From positions 25,873 to 89,872 of the forward strand of contig JAFAER010000010.1 in the NCBI GenBank assembly GCA_023423895.1: 64,000 bases of DNA. The letters run 5' to 3'. Below, one piece after another: positions 55,581-64,000 of this stretch. The stretch comes from Pseudomonadota bacterium (GTDB taxonomy: Bacteria > Myxococcota_A > Polyangia > Polyangiales > Polyangiaceae). Every line of letters starts with the position of its first letter. The stretch's first letter is position 1. Made by a program: the position numbers and the translations under genes. The notes under the pieces were generated by a model, which worked only from the letters and a program-made list of their open reading frames with translations, was not told the DNA's origin and made no database searches.

Positions 55581-56285
55581 TCAGGGATTCGGCGCGCCCG
55601 CCGAGTGGTCGGCGTACGTCTTGAAGTCCGCAGCGTTGTTGTCGGTGTCGACGCCGTCGTTCTTCCGGCCGATCGATCCCGACCCTGGGCTCGGCGCCGG
55701 CGATCCCTCGGTGTAGAGGCCGCCCGTCTGCGGGGCGTACCCGACCGCGTCGATGATCTTGTCGTCGTCATCGACGAGCCCGACCTGCCCGCCGCTGTTG
55801 CCCAGCCCGCCCGTGCCCGTGAACGACTTGTGCTTCGTGCCCTGGAAGCTGCTGTTGCCGAGCACGAGGAAGTCACCGGCCGCGATGCTGTCGCCCGCGA
55901 CGAAGCTGAACAGCGAGTCGCCGGGATTGTTCACGTTCGAGCGATAGCGGAGCTGCCAGCCGGCGAGCTCGACGGTGCAGTCGTTCGGATTGAACAGCTC
56001 GATGAACTCGGCGTTCGACGAGGCCCCGTTCGCCTGCAGCTCGTTGATCACGACCTTGCCGGTGCACCCTGGCCCACCGCTCGAGGCGCCGTCGGTCTTG
56101 CCGCCATCCGAGCGTCTTCCAGCGTCGCCGGTCGGCAGGCGAGCGCCGTCCGCTCCACCTCCGCCGTCCGGGTCGACGATGGCGCCCGGGTCGACCTCAC
56201 TGCCCTCACCCTGGGCACACGCAATGGCAACGACCCCCATGGCGGCGGACACACCCACGCCGCCGATCGCCCATCGCCACGACAT
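55581..56285 (-). CDS. Lamin-tail-domain lipoprotein
   Basis: 234 aa from ATG 56285. Signal peptide with lipobox VAIAC. A Gly/Asp/Ala linker runs to about residue 75. The rest is an LTD (lamin-tail, Ig-like) domain: KVVINELQANG, EFIELFNPNDCTVELAGWQL, FSFVAGDSIAAGDFLVLGNS, QVGLVDDDDKIIDAVGY and GSIGRKNDG. In bacteria the LTD is a cell-surface protein module. Role unknown. Confidence 0.87.
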   Translation of the reverse strand: MSWRWAIGGVGVSAAMGVVAIACAQGEGSEVDPGAIVDPDGGGGADGARLPTGDAGRRSDGGKTDGASSGGPGCTGKVVINELQANGASSNAEFIELFNPNDCTVELAGWQLRYRSNVNNPGDSLFSFVAGDSIAAGDFLVLGNSSFQGTKHKSFTGTGGLGNSGGQVGLVDDDDKIIDAVGYAPQTGGLYTEGSPAPSPGSGSIGRKNDGVDTDNNAADFKTYADHSAGAPNP

Positions 56286-56314
56286 CCGAAGACCTCGCTC
56301 GATCCGCTTCCCCG

Positions 56315-56572
56315 TCAGTTGGGGAGGTTGGGGAGCTTGGACGAGCTTGCCCTCTCGGCGACCTTCAGTGAGCGCTCGCTGGCGCGCTCCCATTGCAAGA
56401 TGTCCTCGAGCGCATCGACCATCGCCGCGCCGACACCACGATTCTCGGCCACGCGGCGGTCGCCCGAAGCAGCGCGGACGGCATCCGACCGTCGCTCGGC
56501 CGGGGGCGTACGGCGCTCCGACTCGCGGCGCTCTTCTGCCTCTTTGCTCGTTGATTTCATGGGCTGTCGCAT
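56315..56572 (-). CDS. Small charged hypothetical protein
   Basis: 85 aa; starts at 56572 or at the in-frame ATG 56560. Very charged, rich in Arg/Glu (AEERRESERRTPPAERRSDA), then a helical stretch (VDALEDILQWERASERSLKV). Its stop lies 29 bp before the LTD gene start, on the same strand. Codon use fits the neighbours. Possibly a small cytoplasmic protein; unsure whether it is expressed. Confidence 0.5.
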   Translation of the reverse strand: MRQPMKSTSKEAEERRESERRTPPAERRSDAVRAASGDRRVAENRGVGAAMVDALEDILQWERASERSLKVAERASSSKLPNLPN

Positions 56573-56667
56573 CCTCCCTTTATCGCGCTCTTCCGTCGAT
56601 GAAGCCTAAAAACTAGCGAAGTTGAGCGACCGCGCCAGCTCATCACCGGCGACGCGTCGAAGATAGG

Positions 56668-57498
56668 TCAGAGGAAGTAGTCCTTGATGAGCTCGGAGTC
56701 CTTCATGCCCGGGGTCACGGCGTAGCTGGAGAAATCCGTGACGCCGGCGCCGCGAAGCACATCCTCGTCGATGCCGAAGTTTCCAGTGAGCTCGGTGCTC
56801 TTCTGCGTGAGAATCCAGTGAGCCGCGTCCGCCATGATGTCGGGCTTGCGGCTGCCCTGGACGACGGCCTCACCGCCGAGCAGGTTCTCGACGGCCGCGG
56901 TCGCGATCACCGTCTTCGGCCAGAGCGCGTTGACGGCGATCTTCTTGTCGCGGAGCTCCTCGTGCATGCCGAGCACGCAGAGGCTCATCCCGTACTTCGC
57001 CATCGTGTACGCGACGTGAGGCGCGAACCAGCGAGCCTCCATGTTCAGCGGCGGCGAGATGTTGAGGATGTGCGGGTTCTCGGCCTTCGCGAGATGCGGG
57101 ATGCACGCCTGGGAGCACGCGAACGTGCCCCGCGTGTTGATCCCGTGCATGAGGTCGAAGCGCTTGAGCGGGGTCTCGAGCGTGCCGGTGAGGCTGATCG
57201 CGCTCGCGTTGTTCACGAGGATGTCGATCCCGCCGAAGGTCCGCACGGCCTCGTCGACCGCCGCGCGGATCTGTTCCTCCATGCGCACGTCGACGATGCA
57301 CGCGAGCGCCTTGCCGCCCGCCGCTTCGATCTCGTCCTTCGCCGTGTAGATGGTCCCTTGGAGCTTCGGGTGCGGCTCGGCCGTCTTGGCAGCGATGACG
57401 ACGTTGGCGCCGTCACGGGCTGCGCGGAGCGCGATGGCCTTGCCGATCCCGCGGCTGGCCCCCGTGATGAAGAGGGTCTTTCCCTTGAGTGAAGACAT
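56668..57498 (-). CDS. Short-chain dehydrogenase/reductase, HSDL2-like
   Basis: 276 aa. Classical SDR: TGASRGIG (12-19), NNASA (96-100), catalytic Ser148, and YTMAK (Tyr164, Lys168). The pieces AAKTAEPHPKLQGTIYTAKD and FDLMHGINTRGTFACSQACI are typical of the hydroxysteroid-dehydrogenase-like 2 (HSDL2/SDR13C) subgroup, whose members probably act on fatty-acyl or steroid substrates. The extra C-terminal SCP-2 domain of animal HSDL2 is absent. Monocistronic. Confidence 0.92.
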   Translation of the reverse strand: MSSLKGKTLFITGASRGIGKAIALRAARDGANVVIAAKTAEPHPKLQGTIYTAKDEIEAAGGKALACIVDVRMEEQIRAAVDEAVRTFGGIDILVNNASAISLTGTLETPLKRFDLMHGINTRGTFACSQACIPHLAKAENPHILNISPPLNMEARWFAPHVAYTMAKYGMSLCVLGMHEELRDKKIAVNALWPKTVIATAAVENLLGGEAVVQGSRKPDIMADAAHWILTQKSTELTGNFGIDEDVLRGAGVTDFSSYAVTPGMKDSELIKDYFL

Positions 57499-58109
57499 GC
57501 GTGTCGAGGAACCCCAGCGAGACCGGAAACCAGACCGGAGACCAGACCGGAGACCGGAAGACCAACCACGAGGTGTGGCAAAGGTGCGAGCTGCGAATGC
57601 TCTCGAAGAGCAAACGCGAGCGCGTCCGCACTACGAGATGGATGCACCTTGGTCAATGCGGAAAAAGACGAGGAGGCCTCGTTTTTCCCCGGATGGAACG
57701 ACAAGTGCTGCAAGTGCTCAATGACGCGAAGCGCCGCCCATGAAGGGCCCGTTTCGACAGCGCAAAAACGCGTGTCCCACATCTGGAAATGGCGTGCGCG
57801 TCGATGCGTGGGTGCTAACGGAGGAGGTTCGCTGGGCGCCGCGCCTCGCGTCCGACACGCGGTGGGAACCAACGGGCGCCACGTGGCCGAAGCGCGCGGG
57901 TTCGCGAGCGAGCGCCGGCCCCGGACGCTGTAAGCTCGCACCGGCTGCCGCCGTTGAAGCGAGGGGAGATGCGGTCGCGAATGCGGCCGGATCGTGAGCA
58001 ATTTTTTCTGCGATCGCTGCAGATCCTCGGCGCGCGACGCGCGTTCGAACCGAGCCAGACCACCTCGCTCCGGCACGAGCCAGCGAGGCGAAGAAAGGAT
58101 TGATCGAAG
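57499..58109. other. Gene-free region with short repeats
   Basis: 611 bp between divergent genes. It holds a 12-bp tandem patch at 57519-57562 (units like ACCAGACCGGAG) just upstream of the SDR start. No RNA or gene recognised; it should carry the two divergent promoters. Confidence 0.5.
57519..57562. repeat. 12-bp tandem repeat (ACCAGACCGGAG type)
   Basis: Three to four short units AGACCGGA(G/A)ACC in a row, 21-64 bp upstream of the SDR start codon, in its expected promoter or leader. Confidence 0.6.
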
Positions 58110-59513
58110 ATGCGCGCTCTCGTCCTGACCTCCATCATCGTCCTTGCTGCCGCGTGTGCGCCTCGGGAGAAGGTCATCGTCGTCAAGGAGCCGGATGGAC
58201 TCGCCAAGAGCACGGACGCGAACACGGGCGGCGTGACGCCGATCGCCACCGACGGCGACGCAAACGCATCGACGGGCGACGAGCCGGACTGGGGCATCAA
58301 GAGTCCGGGTGACGGCGCCGAATACGCGCGCGTGGTCGACAAGGTCGCGAACATGGTGTCGGACAGCGGCCTCCAGCAGCGCGTCGCGCGGCGGAAGCTC
58401 TCCGTCGTGAACGTGATGTGGGAAGACACCGGCCGCGCGGAAGGCTCGTCGCTCGGGCCCAACATCTCCGATCTCACGCTGCAGGTCCGGCGGCGGGACG
58501 AGGGCGGGCAGTTCCACGCGTCCGTCATGCCCGTCATCCGCCATCCGAACTTCACGGACCGCACCGGCGACGTCCCCGCCGATCGCTTCTTCGTCCGTGT
58601 CGGCAACGAACAGCGCGGGTCGCAGAGCTTGAAGAGCGTCCCGCTCACCGACGTGCTCAAGAACCTGAAAGCGTTCGCCTCACGTCCCGACTCGATCCTC
58701 GGCAGCGGCAACATGCTCGCGCCGCGCGACAGCCACTTCCTCGTCAGCGCCCAGGCCGTCTTCCTGCCGATCCCGAAGAGCGGGAAGGCACAGTTCAATC
58801 CCGTTCTCTTCAACTACCAATCGGCGCCCGGTTCGCCGGCCGTCCTCACCATCCTCGTCACCCGTCAGGGATCGAGCATGCAGGTGATCGAGAACAAGGG
58901 CGAAGACGTCACCGCTGCCGGGTGGGGCCAGGAGCTCTATTTCAACAACAACGGCAGTCGTGCGGCGTTCACGGCCGAGCGAAAGAGCGACGTCGAACAG
59001 CGCATCGCTGCCCAGGGTGGACCGAAGAGCGAGGACGATCGTAGCGCGCTCCAGAAGGGCGCGGACGTCCTGTTCCTCGTGCAGGTGCCGCTCAAGCATC
59101 ACAATCTCGGTCGGCTCGGCGGGGGGATGCCGACCGGGATGGCGAAGAAGAGCGCCAGCGCTGGGGCGCCTCCCCCTCCGCCTGCGGCCGCTCCGTCCGA
59201 AGCGGCCGCCGCGGACGGGAAGAGCGACGTGGAGCAGGCGGTGCTCGGTCACGGGCCGAACGTCGGTCCGTTCAACGAGGGACATGGACTCCGCTTCGAG
59301 CGCGATCCCAAGTTCCCGATCCGCATCACCGTCCAGTTCTACAAGGCGACGAGCAACGGCGTCGTGAGCGACATCGACCTCGACAGCATCTCGAAATCGA
59401 TCGGCAGCGTGTACGAGCACGCCGAGTTCGTGGGCTCACTCGTGCTTCCCGAGGGCGATCCGCGTCGTCCCACCGCGTGGCAGAAAGTGCCGCACGAGTG
59501 GTTCCCCTGGTGA
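58110..59513 (+). CDS. Lipoprotein of unknown function
   Basis: 467 aa. Lipobox AAAC. After an Asp/Thr-rich linker comes a long strand-rich domain: RKLSVVNVMWEDTGR, ISDLTLQVRR, HFLVSAQAVFLPIPKSGKAQ, FNPVLFNYQSAPGSPAVLTI. A Pro/Ala loop interrupts at ~365-390, and it ends with RITVQFYKATSNGVV and a Trp-rich tail. No family recognised by me. Monocistronic. Confidence 0.8.
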   Translation: MRALVLTSIIVLAAACAPREKVIVVKEPDGLAKSTDANTGGVTPIATDGDANASTGDEPDWGIKSPGDGAEYARVVDKVANMVSDSGLQQRVARRKLSVVNVMWEDTGRAEGSSLGPNISDLTLQVRRRDEGGQFHASVMPVIRHPNFTDRTGDVPADRFFVRVGNEQRGSQSLKSVPLTDVLKNLKAFASRPDSILGSGNMLAPRDSHFLVSAQAVFLPIPKSGKAQFNPVLFNYQSAPGSPAVLTILVTRQGSSMQVIENKGEDVTAAGWGQELYFNNNGSRAAFTAERKSDVEQRIAAQGGPKSEDDRSALQKGADVLFLVQVPLKHHNLGRLGGGMPTGMAKKSASAGAPPPPPAAAPSEAAAADGKSDVEQAVLGHGPNVGPFNEGHGLRFERDPKFPIRITVQFYKATSNGVVSDIDLDSISKSIGSVYEHAEFVGSLVLPEGDPRRPTAWQKVPHEWFPW

Positions 59514-59657
59514 TCGACGTGCCGGCGCATCGCGTCGAGCATGCGCCGGCTTCGCTCCCCATTCCCTGCGCGGATCCTCGTCCCGCGGCTCCCCCGGGAA
59601 TGCTCGCGCTCGCGCCGAGGCACTTCCGTTGCATCGCCGACACGGCGGAGGCATGGG

Positions 59658-60116
59658 ATGAAGTCCGCCGTCAGGGTGTCGATGTCCATAACCGCGATCG
59701 CGACCGTGCTCCTCGCAGCATGCAACCGCGACCAAGCGCAAGGCATCGAGCCGAAGGACCCGAATGAACAGGACAGGTCCGGCACCACGACGTTGACCGG
59801 GGCATCCTGGGTCTCCAACAACGGAGCGATCGACCGCATCGTCGCGTCGCGGTGCGCGCGCGAGGTCATGTGCAGCAACGTCGGCGCGGCCAAGCACTTC
59901 ACCAGCAGCGAGGTCTGCGCGCGCGAGATCCGCACGAAGTTGAACGACGAGCTGAACGCGAGCGAGTGCCCGAACGGCATCGACCGCAAGGAGCTCGACG
60001 AGTGTCTGGACGCCATTCGCAACGAGAGCTGCTCGAACCCGATCGAGTCCATCGGGCGCCTCGCGGCGTGCCGCACGAGCGACTTGTGCATGAAGACGCC
60101 AGCGCCGCGCCGCTGA
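59658..60116 (+). CDS. Small Cys-containing lipoprotein
   Basis: 152 aa from ATG 59658, with GGAGG 8 bases before. Lipobox LAAC. The mature part has six cysteines in the pattern SRCAREVMCSNVG, SSEVCAREIR, ASECPNGID, DECLDAIRNESCSN and AACRTSDLC. It resembles small myxobacterial lipoproteins I remember as DUF6184; that match is from memory. Function unknown. Confidence 0.8.
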   Translation: MKSAVRVSMSITAIATVLLAACNRDQAQGIEPKDPNEQDRSGTTTLTGASWVSNNGAIDRIVASRCAREVMCSNVGAAKHFTSSEVCAREIRTKLNDELNASECPNGIDRKELDECLDAIRNESCSNPIESIGRLAACRTSDLCMKTPAPRR

Positions 60117-60135
60117 GCGTCCGGAGCTTCGGCGT

Positions 60136-60939
60136 TCAGCGACCGAACTGCACGCAGCGACGGCTCAGCGTGCCGTGGTCGAAGCCACGGATCGGGAAGC
60201 CGACCGCGTGCTCGTAGAGGCTCGCAGCGCCCGCCACGACGAACAAGGGGTCCAGGTGCTCCGGCGTCGGGTGGGCACGCCGAGCCTCGGGCGCCTTCGT
60301 GCGCCAGGCGAGCAGCTCGTCGATCTCCGCGTCGGCGAGAAGGTTGGCGACCCACGCGTCGAACGCACGCGCCCAGTCGGCCACCGGCGCGTCCTTTCGC
60401 GGATCGAGCTCCGCCACGTTGTGCGTGATGCCGCCGCTGCCGACGACGAGATAGCCGCGTGCGGCGAGCGCTCCGATCTTGCGGCCGATGCCGAAGAGCC
60501 GTCGCGGCGCAGCCCCGGCCACGAGCGAGAGCTGCAGGACCGGTATGTCGGCCTCCGGGAACATGTGGACGAGCGGCCCGAAGACGCCGTGATCCCAGCC
60601 GCGGTCGACTCGATCGATCGCCACGAGCTCGGTGAGCTCGTACGCGAGCTCCGGAGCGCCGGGCGCCGACCACGTGAGGCGCTCGAGGTCCGCGCACTGC
60701 TCGGGTCCGACTGCGACGCCACAGGCTTGGTCGTCGTGCAGGAGACGCGGGCGCGATGCGGTGGACCCGCGGCTCAGGGTCGTCGCCTGCCAGTGAGCGC
60801 TGATGACGAGCACGCCACGCGGACGAGGGAGAGACTTCGCCCAAGCCGTAAGCTCGCTTCCCGCCGGCGCGTCGAGCGCGAGGGACGGCAGGCCATGCGA
60901 GACGAAGATGGGAGGGATGATCTCGAGCCCGACGGGCAC
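60136..60939 (-). CDS. LigB/DODA-type extradiol dioxygenase
   Basis: 267 aa from GTG 60939, 4 bases after the stop of the upstream gene. Class III extradiol fold with metal ligands in IFVSHGLPSL (His), VISAHWQ (His) and GGITHNVAEL (His), plus DHGVFGPLVHMFPEADIPVL. Members such as E. coli YgiD and plant DODA open catechol rings with non-haem iron or zinc. DOPA-type substrates are possible; the natural one is unknown. Probably cotranscribed with the next gene upstream. Confidence 0.88.
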   Translation of the reverse strand: MPVGLEIIPPIFVSHGLPSLALDAPAGSELTAWAKSLPRPRGVLVISAHWQATTLSRGSTASRPRLLHDDQACGVAVGPEQCADLERLTWSAPGAPELAYELTELVAIDRVDRGWDHGVFGPLVHMFPEADIPVLQLSLVAGAAPRRLFGIGRKIGALAARGYLVVGSGGITHNVAELDPRKDAPVADWARAFDAWVANLLADAEIDELLAWRTKAPEARRAHPTPEHLDPLFVVAGAASLYEHAVGFPIRGFDHGTLSRRCVQFGR

Positions 60940-60943
60940 GCGG

Positions 60944-61855
60944 TCACCGGCGACGGCGAGGCCGAAGGGCAACGACGCCCCCCATCGGCTGGGGCGGATC
61001 TGGATCGAGCGGCGGAAGAGCGAGGACGAGACGCTCGATCCGAGGAAGTGATTCGGCCGCCGCGCGCTCGGCACGGAGCTCGTCGAACTCGCCGTCGAAC
61101 ACGAGACACAGGATGTAGATGCCGGAGAACGACATCGCGAGATAGAAGCTCGCCTCGCGTTCGACGTGACGGAGATGACGCCCCTTGTGGAGGGAGTCGA
61201 GCGCGGGCAGGCGGCGTATGGCGGCGATGGCTCGGCGCGTGACCTCGCTCTCCTCCGCCAGCTCCTCGAGATCTTCCCCTTCGCTCACGACAGCGGCGGA
61301 CTCGGCCGGAGCCGGCGCGCGATCGCGCAATGTCGGCACGTCCGCAGGCGACGCGCCCTCCGCACTGACGTCCTGCAGCGGCCCGCTTTCGTCGTCGACG
61401 CGCGACGCGAGCTCGCGATCGGAGACCTCGCGGAGCAGGAACTCGTTGCGGGCGCGAGGCTTCGCGGGAACCGAAGCGCAGCCCCAGACGACGGGCGAAT
61501 CCGTGTCGATGACGACGACGTCGACCGCACGTGCTCGCGCAGCCAGCGCCTTTAGCTCTTCATGGAGCGAGATGGCGACCGGGGGACGCGCCCGAGTCTT
61601 CTCCGAAGGCGGAGACGCCAGCGCTTCGGCAAACGTGCTCGCGAGCATCGAGAGCCGCCGTTCGAGCGCGTCGCGATCCTTCGGAGCCTCGTTGAAGCTC
61701 GCGACGACGTGGCGCCCATCCGCGAGGCGGGTGACGAGGACGTTCTCGGCCTCTGGAGTCGCCTCGCCGAGTGCGAGCATCCTGACGTCATCCGCCTGGA
61801 GCTCGCGTTTGGCGAGCGTCACGAACCGCTCGAAGACGGGGGAGTCGTCGGTCAT
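60944..61855 (-). CDS. Protein of unknown function, possible duplicated roadblock/LC7-like
   Basis: 303 aa from ATG 61855 (MTDDSPV). Two alpha/beta segments are seen: RMLALGEATPEAENVLVTRL with LHEELKALAARARAVDVVVI, and a second around YLAMSFSGIYILCLVFDGEF with LPRIERLVLALPPL. An acidic linker (EGEDLEELAEESE) separates them. The layout is reminiscent of roadblock/LC7 (MglB-like) domains used in myxobacterial motility switches, but no decisive motif is present. Next to a dioxygenase; no link evident. Confidence 0.6.
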   Translation of the reverse strand: MTDDSPVFERFVTLAKRELQADDVRMLALGEATPEAENVLVTRLADGRHVVASFNEAPKDRDALERRLSMLASTFAEALASPPSEKTRARPPVAISLHEELKALAARARAVDVVVIDTDSPVVWGCASVPAKPRARNEFLLREVSDRELASRVDDESGPLQDVSAEGASPADVPTLRDRAPAPAESAAVVSEGEDLEELAEESEVTRRAIAAIRRLPALDSLHKGRHLRHVEREASFYLAMSFSGIYILCLVFDGEFDELRAERAAAESLPRIERLVLALPPLDPDPPQPMGGVVALRPRRRR

Positions 61856-62045
61856 GCTAGAAGCCGGACTTTCTAGCACATTTCGGCGGTATCTGTCTCA
61901 GCCGTAGCGGCGCGCCCGAGCACCTCGAACGGCGCGGAAACGTGGCGCTTTCCCCGAAACGACGCCTCAGCTGGGCGGGAGCCGGCGGCGCGCCGTCGCC
62001 GGTCGGAGAGCGCGTTCCCGTGCGGCGCGTTGCAGCTGGCCCGGA

Positions 62046-63875
62046 TCAGTACTTCGGCGCGGGCCCGTGGTCGATGACGTACCTCATCTGCTGGATGCAC
62101 GGTTGATCGTCGAGCACGAGGCACGCCTCCATGCAGACCTGACGCTCACAACGCGAGCTCGCCATGCCGCGGCACATGAAGGTCCTCGCCTGGGCAGCAG
62201 CTCGTTTCCGGGTCGCTTCGTCGCGCGCGAAGGTCGTCATCTGGCGCCGGTGGTTCGCGCACTGCGCCTCGGCTGCCTTCCCGAGCGCCGCGTTGCGCTC
62301 TGCTTCTTCCTTGTCCTTGTCGGGCGCCGGTGCGCCGCCGTCTTTCGCCACCGGAGGCACACCGGCGTCTTTCGCGGCTGGCACCCGCTCACGAGGCGTT
62401 GGTGTCGGCGGCGGCGCGGGCACGGTCGAAGCCGACGCGGTCACGCTCACCGTCGGCACCGGCGAGCCCGACATCGCGCCCGGCGGGTCGACCGTGCTCG
62501 CGTCGGCGGTCACCGCGGCGGCCGCCGTCGTGGCGTCCTTGCGAACGACGAAGTACCACGCACCTCCGCCGGCGGCGGCAAGGGCGAGGAAGACGAGCCC
62601 ACCGATCGCGCCGGCCATCCACATCACGGAGGCGCCCCCGTTCGCACGAGGGACGGGCTTGTCCGCGAGGCGCTCGGCCCCCGAGCCCGCGTTCGTCCGG
62701 TGCCACGTGTTCTGCGTCTGCAGCGGCGGGCCACCCGTCGTCGGCTGGATCATCTCCGTGCCGAGCACGAGAGCAGGTGGCGAGCTCGGCCCGAACGACG
62801 CCGGCGCTCCGCCCGTCGTCGGAGCCGGGCCCATGGTGGACATCATCGCCATCGGAGACGCCGCATGATTCCCGAGCGGCGACGAGCTCACGTTCGGCGG
62901 CCCCGCCTGGCTGCTCGCCCCCGAAGCGCGCACGACGCGCGAGATGCGGAGCGCCGAGTGCCTGCCTCGCTCCGATCCGAAGCTGGCGAGCGCGTCGGCG
63001 AGCGCAGCGACGTCCTGGAAGCGCCCCACCGGATCTTTGTGAAGACACCGGAGGATGACCGCCTCGAGAGCGGCGGGCGCATCCCCCCTGCGCGCGCGCA
63101 GCGGTGTCGGCGGGTCCATCGCGATCATGGCGCACAGCGCGGACGCGCTCGGTGCTTGATAGATGGGCGCCGTCGTGAGCAGCTCGAAGAGGATCGCTCC
63201 GAGTGCCCAGATGTCGGCGCGCGCGTCGACGTTCTTGAGGCTACGCACCTGCTCCGGAGACATGTAGAGCGGCGTGCCCATCACCATGTCCGTCGACGTG
63301 AGGTTCGGCGCGGTGTCGTCGACGGCTGCCGTGGAGATCCCGAAATCGAGGACCTTCACGCACGGCGAACCATCCGCCTGCTGCGTGAGGAACAAGTTCT
63401 GAGGTTTCAGATCGCGATGCACGATCCCGCGCGCATGCGCCTCGCCGAGCGCCTCGCACGCCTGGAGGACGTAGTCGCAAGCCTCCTCGATCGGAAGCGC
63501 TCCACGTTGCGCGAGGACGTTCGACAGATCCGCGCCCCGCAGGTGCTCCATCACGATGAACGGAGCTCCGTTCGGCAGCGTGCTCACTTCGAAAACGCGG
63601 ACGACGTGCTCGCTCTGAATGGCTGCAGCCGAACGGGCCTCGCGGAGGAACCGCGCGACGGCACCTTCCCGCGTCGCCTTCTGCGGAGCGAGGAACTTGA
63701 TGGCCACGGGCCGACCCAGCGACGTGTCGACCGCTCCCATCACGACGCCCATGCCGCCGGTGCCCAGGACCGATTCGAGGCGGTACTTGCCGCAGACGAC
63801 CTCGCCGGGTCTCGGGAGCAGGGCCGGAGCCATTCCGGCGTTGCCAGCGTTGCGGGCCGTCCGATCCATCCGCAT
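62046..63875 (-). CDS. Membrane Ser/Thr protein kinase with Cys-rich outer domain
   Basis: 609 aa from ATG 63875. The cytoplasmic N-terminal kinase is complete: GTGGMGVV (38-45), VAIKFL Lys60, HRDLKPQN Asp155, DFG 177-179, GTPLYMSPEQ. A Ser/Pro/Gly linker, one membrane helix at ~418-445 (WMAGAIGGLVFLALAAAGGG), then a Pro/Lys-rich stretch and an outer domain with six cysteines near the end (CANHRRQM, FMCRGMASSRCERQVCMEAC). Plausible sensor kinase for an envelope signal. No neighbours on the 3' side within the window. Confidence 0.93.
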   Translation of the reverse strand: MRMDRTARNAGNAGMAPALLPRPGEVVCGKYRLESVLGTGGMGVVMGAVDTSLGRPVAIKFLAPQKATREGAVARFLREARSAAAIQSEHVVRVFEVSTLPNGAPFIVMEHLRGADLSNVLAQRGALPIEEACDYVLQACEALGEAHARGIVHRDLKPQNLFLTQQADGSPCVKVLDFGISTAAVDDTAPNLTSTDMVMGTPLYMSPEQVRSLKNVDARADIWALGAILFELLTTAPIYQAPSASALCAMIAMDPPTPLRARRGDAPAALEAVILRCLHKDPVGRFQDVAALADALASFGSERGRHSALRISRVVRASGASSQAGPPNVSSSPLGNHAASPMAMMSTMGPAPTTGGAPASFGPSSPPALVLGTEMIQPTTGGPPLQTQNTWHRTNAGSGAERLADKPVPRANGGASVMWMAGAIGGLVFLALAAAGGGAWYFVVRKDATTAAAAVTADASTVDPPGAMSGSPVPTVSVTASASTVPAPPPTPTPRERVPAAKDAGVPPVAKDGGAPAPDKDKEEAERNAALGKAAEAQCANHRRQMTTFARDEATRKRAAAQARTFMCRGMASSRCERQVCMEACLVLDDQPCIQQMRYVIDHGPAPKY

Positions 63876-64000
63876 CGAGCCTATCAACCGACCGCCTGGC
63901 GCACAGCAGCGGCTTTACCTATCGTACGCGCTGGTGACGGGAGGTCTTCCCTCGAGCGGCGTCGACGCCCACCCGCGTCGCCAGCCTCCGCGAGACGGGA
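63876..64000. other. Upstream region of the last kinase
   Basis: 125 bp to the window end with no recognisable gene; presumably the kinase promoter region. Confidence 0.4.

Overview
This 64 kb window is very GC-rich, with almost every third codon position G or C. It looks like chromosomal DNA of a myxobacterium (phylum Myxococcota, probably class Polyangia). That assignment is inferred from content: a dozen or more secreted Cys-rich or beta-propeller lipoproteins, three IgGFc-binding-type proteins, Hanks-type Ser/Thr kinases, orphan histidine kinases and a sigma-70 factor with a Lys/Pro-rich insert. I saw no rRNA, tRNA, prophage, transposase or CRISPR array.

Layout. 0-3 kb: two tandem, recently duplicated IgGFc-binding lipoproteins on the minus strand, the first cut by the window edge. 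3-7.3 kb: a membrane protein with a TerB-like tail, then a coupled pair encoding a secreted peptidylarginine deiminase (PAD) with the animal-type catalytic residues and a HEAT-repeat protein. 7.3-9.1 kb: gene-free DNA with two copies of a 560-725 bp element carrying nested inverted repeats, a 75-bp tandem expansion and a 15-bp tandem array. 9.1-14.3 kb: an outer-membrane barrel, a FadL-type barrel with a long charged tail, and a Cys-rich lipoprotein. 14.6-17.4 kb: a decayed ADP-ribosylglycohydrolase, a TetR regulator and a hybrid histidine kinase. 17.5-22.3 kb: a YfiM-like protein and a giant metzincin-type lipoprotein.

22.5-32.5 kb is a plus-strand surface-protein block. It holds a secreted protein, an ECF sigma factor coupled to a membrane-anchored partner, then five lipoproteins in a row joined by 4-base ATGA overlaps (Cys-rich, two beta-propellers, RCC1-type, IgGFc-binding), and one more lipoprotein. 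32.6-37.7 kb holds an ABC-type export operon whose ATPase has lost its nucleotide-binding residues. It diverges from a polytopic membrane protein fused to a degenerate sigma-54 activator AAA+ domain. 37.7-44.6 kb: lipoproteins, a Ser/Thr kinase and several repeat arrays, including a 46-bp hairpin array.

44.7-64 kb mixes housekeeping and surface genes. These are an SDR-like protein coupled to an acyltransferase, a DPP III-like metallopeptidase lipoprotein with an EF-hand, a CHASE3 histidine kinase, an enoyl-CoA hydratase, aat, an RpoD-like sigma factor, bolA, a lamin-tail lipoprotein, an HSDL2-like SDR, two more lipoproteins, a LigB-type dioxygenase next to a protein of unknown function, and a Ser/Thr kinase with a Cys-rich outer domain.

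The strongest candidates for something new are the bacterial PAD with its HEAT partner, the pseudo-activator/pseudo-ABC locus, the five-lipoprotein coupled operon and the inverted-repeat element near 8 kb. All functions are read from sequence motifs alone; no database search was run.
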